From Ignelater luminosus (taxonomy: Eukaryota; Arthropoda; Insecta; Coleoptera; Elateridae), in contig VTPC01005425.1 of assembly GCA_011009095.1 (NCBI GenBank), forward strand, positions 64,342 to 128,341: DNA of 64,000 bases. The letters are read 5' to 3'. Each line of letters begins with the position of its first letter. The first letter of the stretch is position 1. The notes under the pieces are model-generated. The model made no database searches. It had not been told where the DNA came from and saw nothing but the letters and a program-made list of their open reading frames with translations. Position numbers and translations under genes: made by a program. This document shows positions 62,791 through 64,000 of the stretch, one piece after another.

Positions 62791-64000
62791 CTTGCTTGCA
62801 TCGAGAAATGCAGCAGTTTATCTTGTTGTTTATGTTTTCAATTGTACGAAATATGTTTGAATTGCCTGGCCGCTTTCGTTTTCAATTTCATTCTTCCGTT
62901 GGACGGTACAATATTATTTCACTAAATGATCAGCTTTTCAAATTAAAAATCAACGCATTGTTGAAAATAAATAATAGAAATTGTCTGTTTCGATTATAAT
63001 ACTTGCAGATACGAGGGAAGTTCGTTAAGATTGTATGTAAATAAAAAACTGTCTGGTTTTTCAATCTTTCAAAATTCTGGGATAATTAAATTACTTCTGT
63101 CGTAGTATATTGATATAAGATTAGTGAAAACTGATTAAGTGATTAGTATGGGCCCAAACATATACGGTTACTTGAATTTTTTCTCTGTTGGGATAGGCAT
63201 GCAAACCTGGAAAAGGTCTTTTGAGGCTCGTGGCTTTACCTGTTTATGCATTTTAGTAAGTTGTGTACTCGAATTGTTCGTATTTTACTTAATCTTTATT
63301 CAAATTCGTTTCCGTATTTTTGCTACAATAACCCCAAATATAACTGGGAACCATTCTTCCACCCTTTCCTCCTCTTCATTCATCGTTATTATATCTGAAT
63401 ATGTAAATGAGGCAGTTTATGCATTAAAGATTCATGGACGGAAAACGCATAACATAGCAAAATCTTTGCTGATTGGCTACATTGAATTTTCCTTCATTGC
63501 CAGCTGTTTTATAAATCGCTTCGTTCCTCCGTTTCCGATGAAAGCAAGGAAAATTAGCAATGTTCTAACTAGATTATGTAATACGTGTTGTAATTCCGGG
63601 CAGTATTACTGCAGTAGGTCTTCAGAGACGTTACTTGTGTGAGTAATGCGATCCCTCTATGGGGATTCCCCGCTGACTCATATATGAACCGTTTATTCCT
63701 TAGGGTCGCTACCCTGCCAGCATTCAGAACGAACATACATTCAATATGGCCTTACTCTAGAGTATAAAACGCACGACATACTAAACCTCCGTCTAAAATC
63801 CTTTGAAGGATGATGCTTATTTCCCGGGTTCCCTTTTATCAACTGGAAATGTCACGGTGGTGTAAGGTGTCGTGCGAATTTCGGTCTTTTGATATGTATT
63901 ACTCTTGAAAGGTATATGGAACATTTGTAAAAACCTTATTGAATATAGCAAATAAATGCCTTCAATTGATTCATCAATATTGTTAATGGGAGTTGATTGC

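Larger units (their letters stand above)
43940..64000 (+). other. pum: presumed long pumilio intron
   Basis: No continuation of the Pumilio reading frame was found to the window end, so this 20-kb tract is most simply one intron. It is AT-rich with local G/C-richer islands (46300-46500, about 51000-51200, 52300-52470, 62600-62780), transposon fragments and foldbacks listed separately. The remaining open frames, including the 167-codon one at 63139-63642, show no motif I can name. Confidence 0.55.

Noticed and set aside
63139-63642. A 167-codon plus-strand frame with one hydrophobic segment
   Set aside because: It begins at GTG, has no recognisable domain or splice context, and the composition matches its flanks; likely chance.
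1-64000. CRISPR arrays, operons or bacterial promoters
   Set aside because: The sequence is eukaryotic with spliced genes; the only regular short repeats are the transposon end arrays, which lack spacers.

Overview
The window is AT-rich animal nuclear DNA with spliced genes, very short introns (57-60 bp) beside very long ones (over 11 kb), and many mariner/Tc1-type transposons. The gene set (RNF168-like, DUSP12, MIC26/27, a mucin-serpin and Pumilio) points to an insect; the order cannot be fixed from the sequence. All gene models below were built by hand from reading frames, splice signals and conserved motifs.

Layout. Positions 1-192 are the end of a mariner element cut by the window edge. 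DUSP12 (minus, 1387-2429) and an RNF168-like E3 ligase (plus, 2823-4731) are divergent and share about 390 bp of promoter DNA. A MICOS subunit gene of the MIC26/27 (apolipoprotein O) family runs on the minus strand from 19513 to about 6343. Its 11.65-kb intron is packed with DNA transposons: a foldback element at 7622-8439, a Minos-like Tc1 element at 11256-12827, and an IS630/Tc1-type element at 14390-16166. The last has an open transposase gene and both ends built from inverted arrays of a 21-bp repeat, and it sits inside an older Tc1-like element. Just upstream, at 20019-19681, is a small two-exon gene for an unrecognised 94-residue protein.

From about 20440 to 25000 there is a decayed LINE and a DD41D-type transposase fragment. 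A secreted serpin with a Ser/Thr-rich mucin-like insertion of about 550 residues follows on the minus strand (30540-26625, five exons, 947 residues). A complete mariner with an open 349-residue transposase lies at 32305-33597 and differs from the copy at position 1 at one site over the shared 192 bp. Positions 33600-42000 are gene-poor, with a MITE nested in another MITE (38365-38957) and a fragment of a dispersed ORF family (39480-40118).

The 5' part of pumilio (plus strand) begins near 42180: a leader exon, then coding exons 43012-43197 and 43695-43937. The remaining 20 kb looks like one long pumilio intron holding transposon debris, inverted repeats, and a GC-rich block near 46300 that could be an alternative phase-0 first exon.

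The host genes serve separate jobs: phosphatase and ribosome maturation, DNA-damage ubiquitin signalling, mitochondrial cristae, an extracellular serpin, and mRNA repression. The most unusual object is the transposon with arrayed 21-bp ends.
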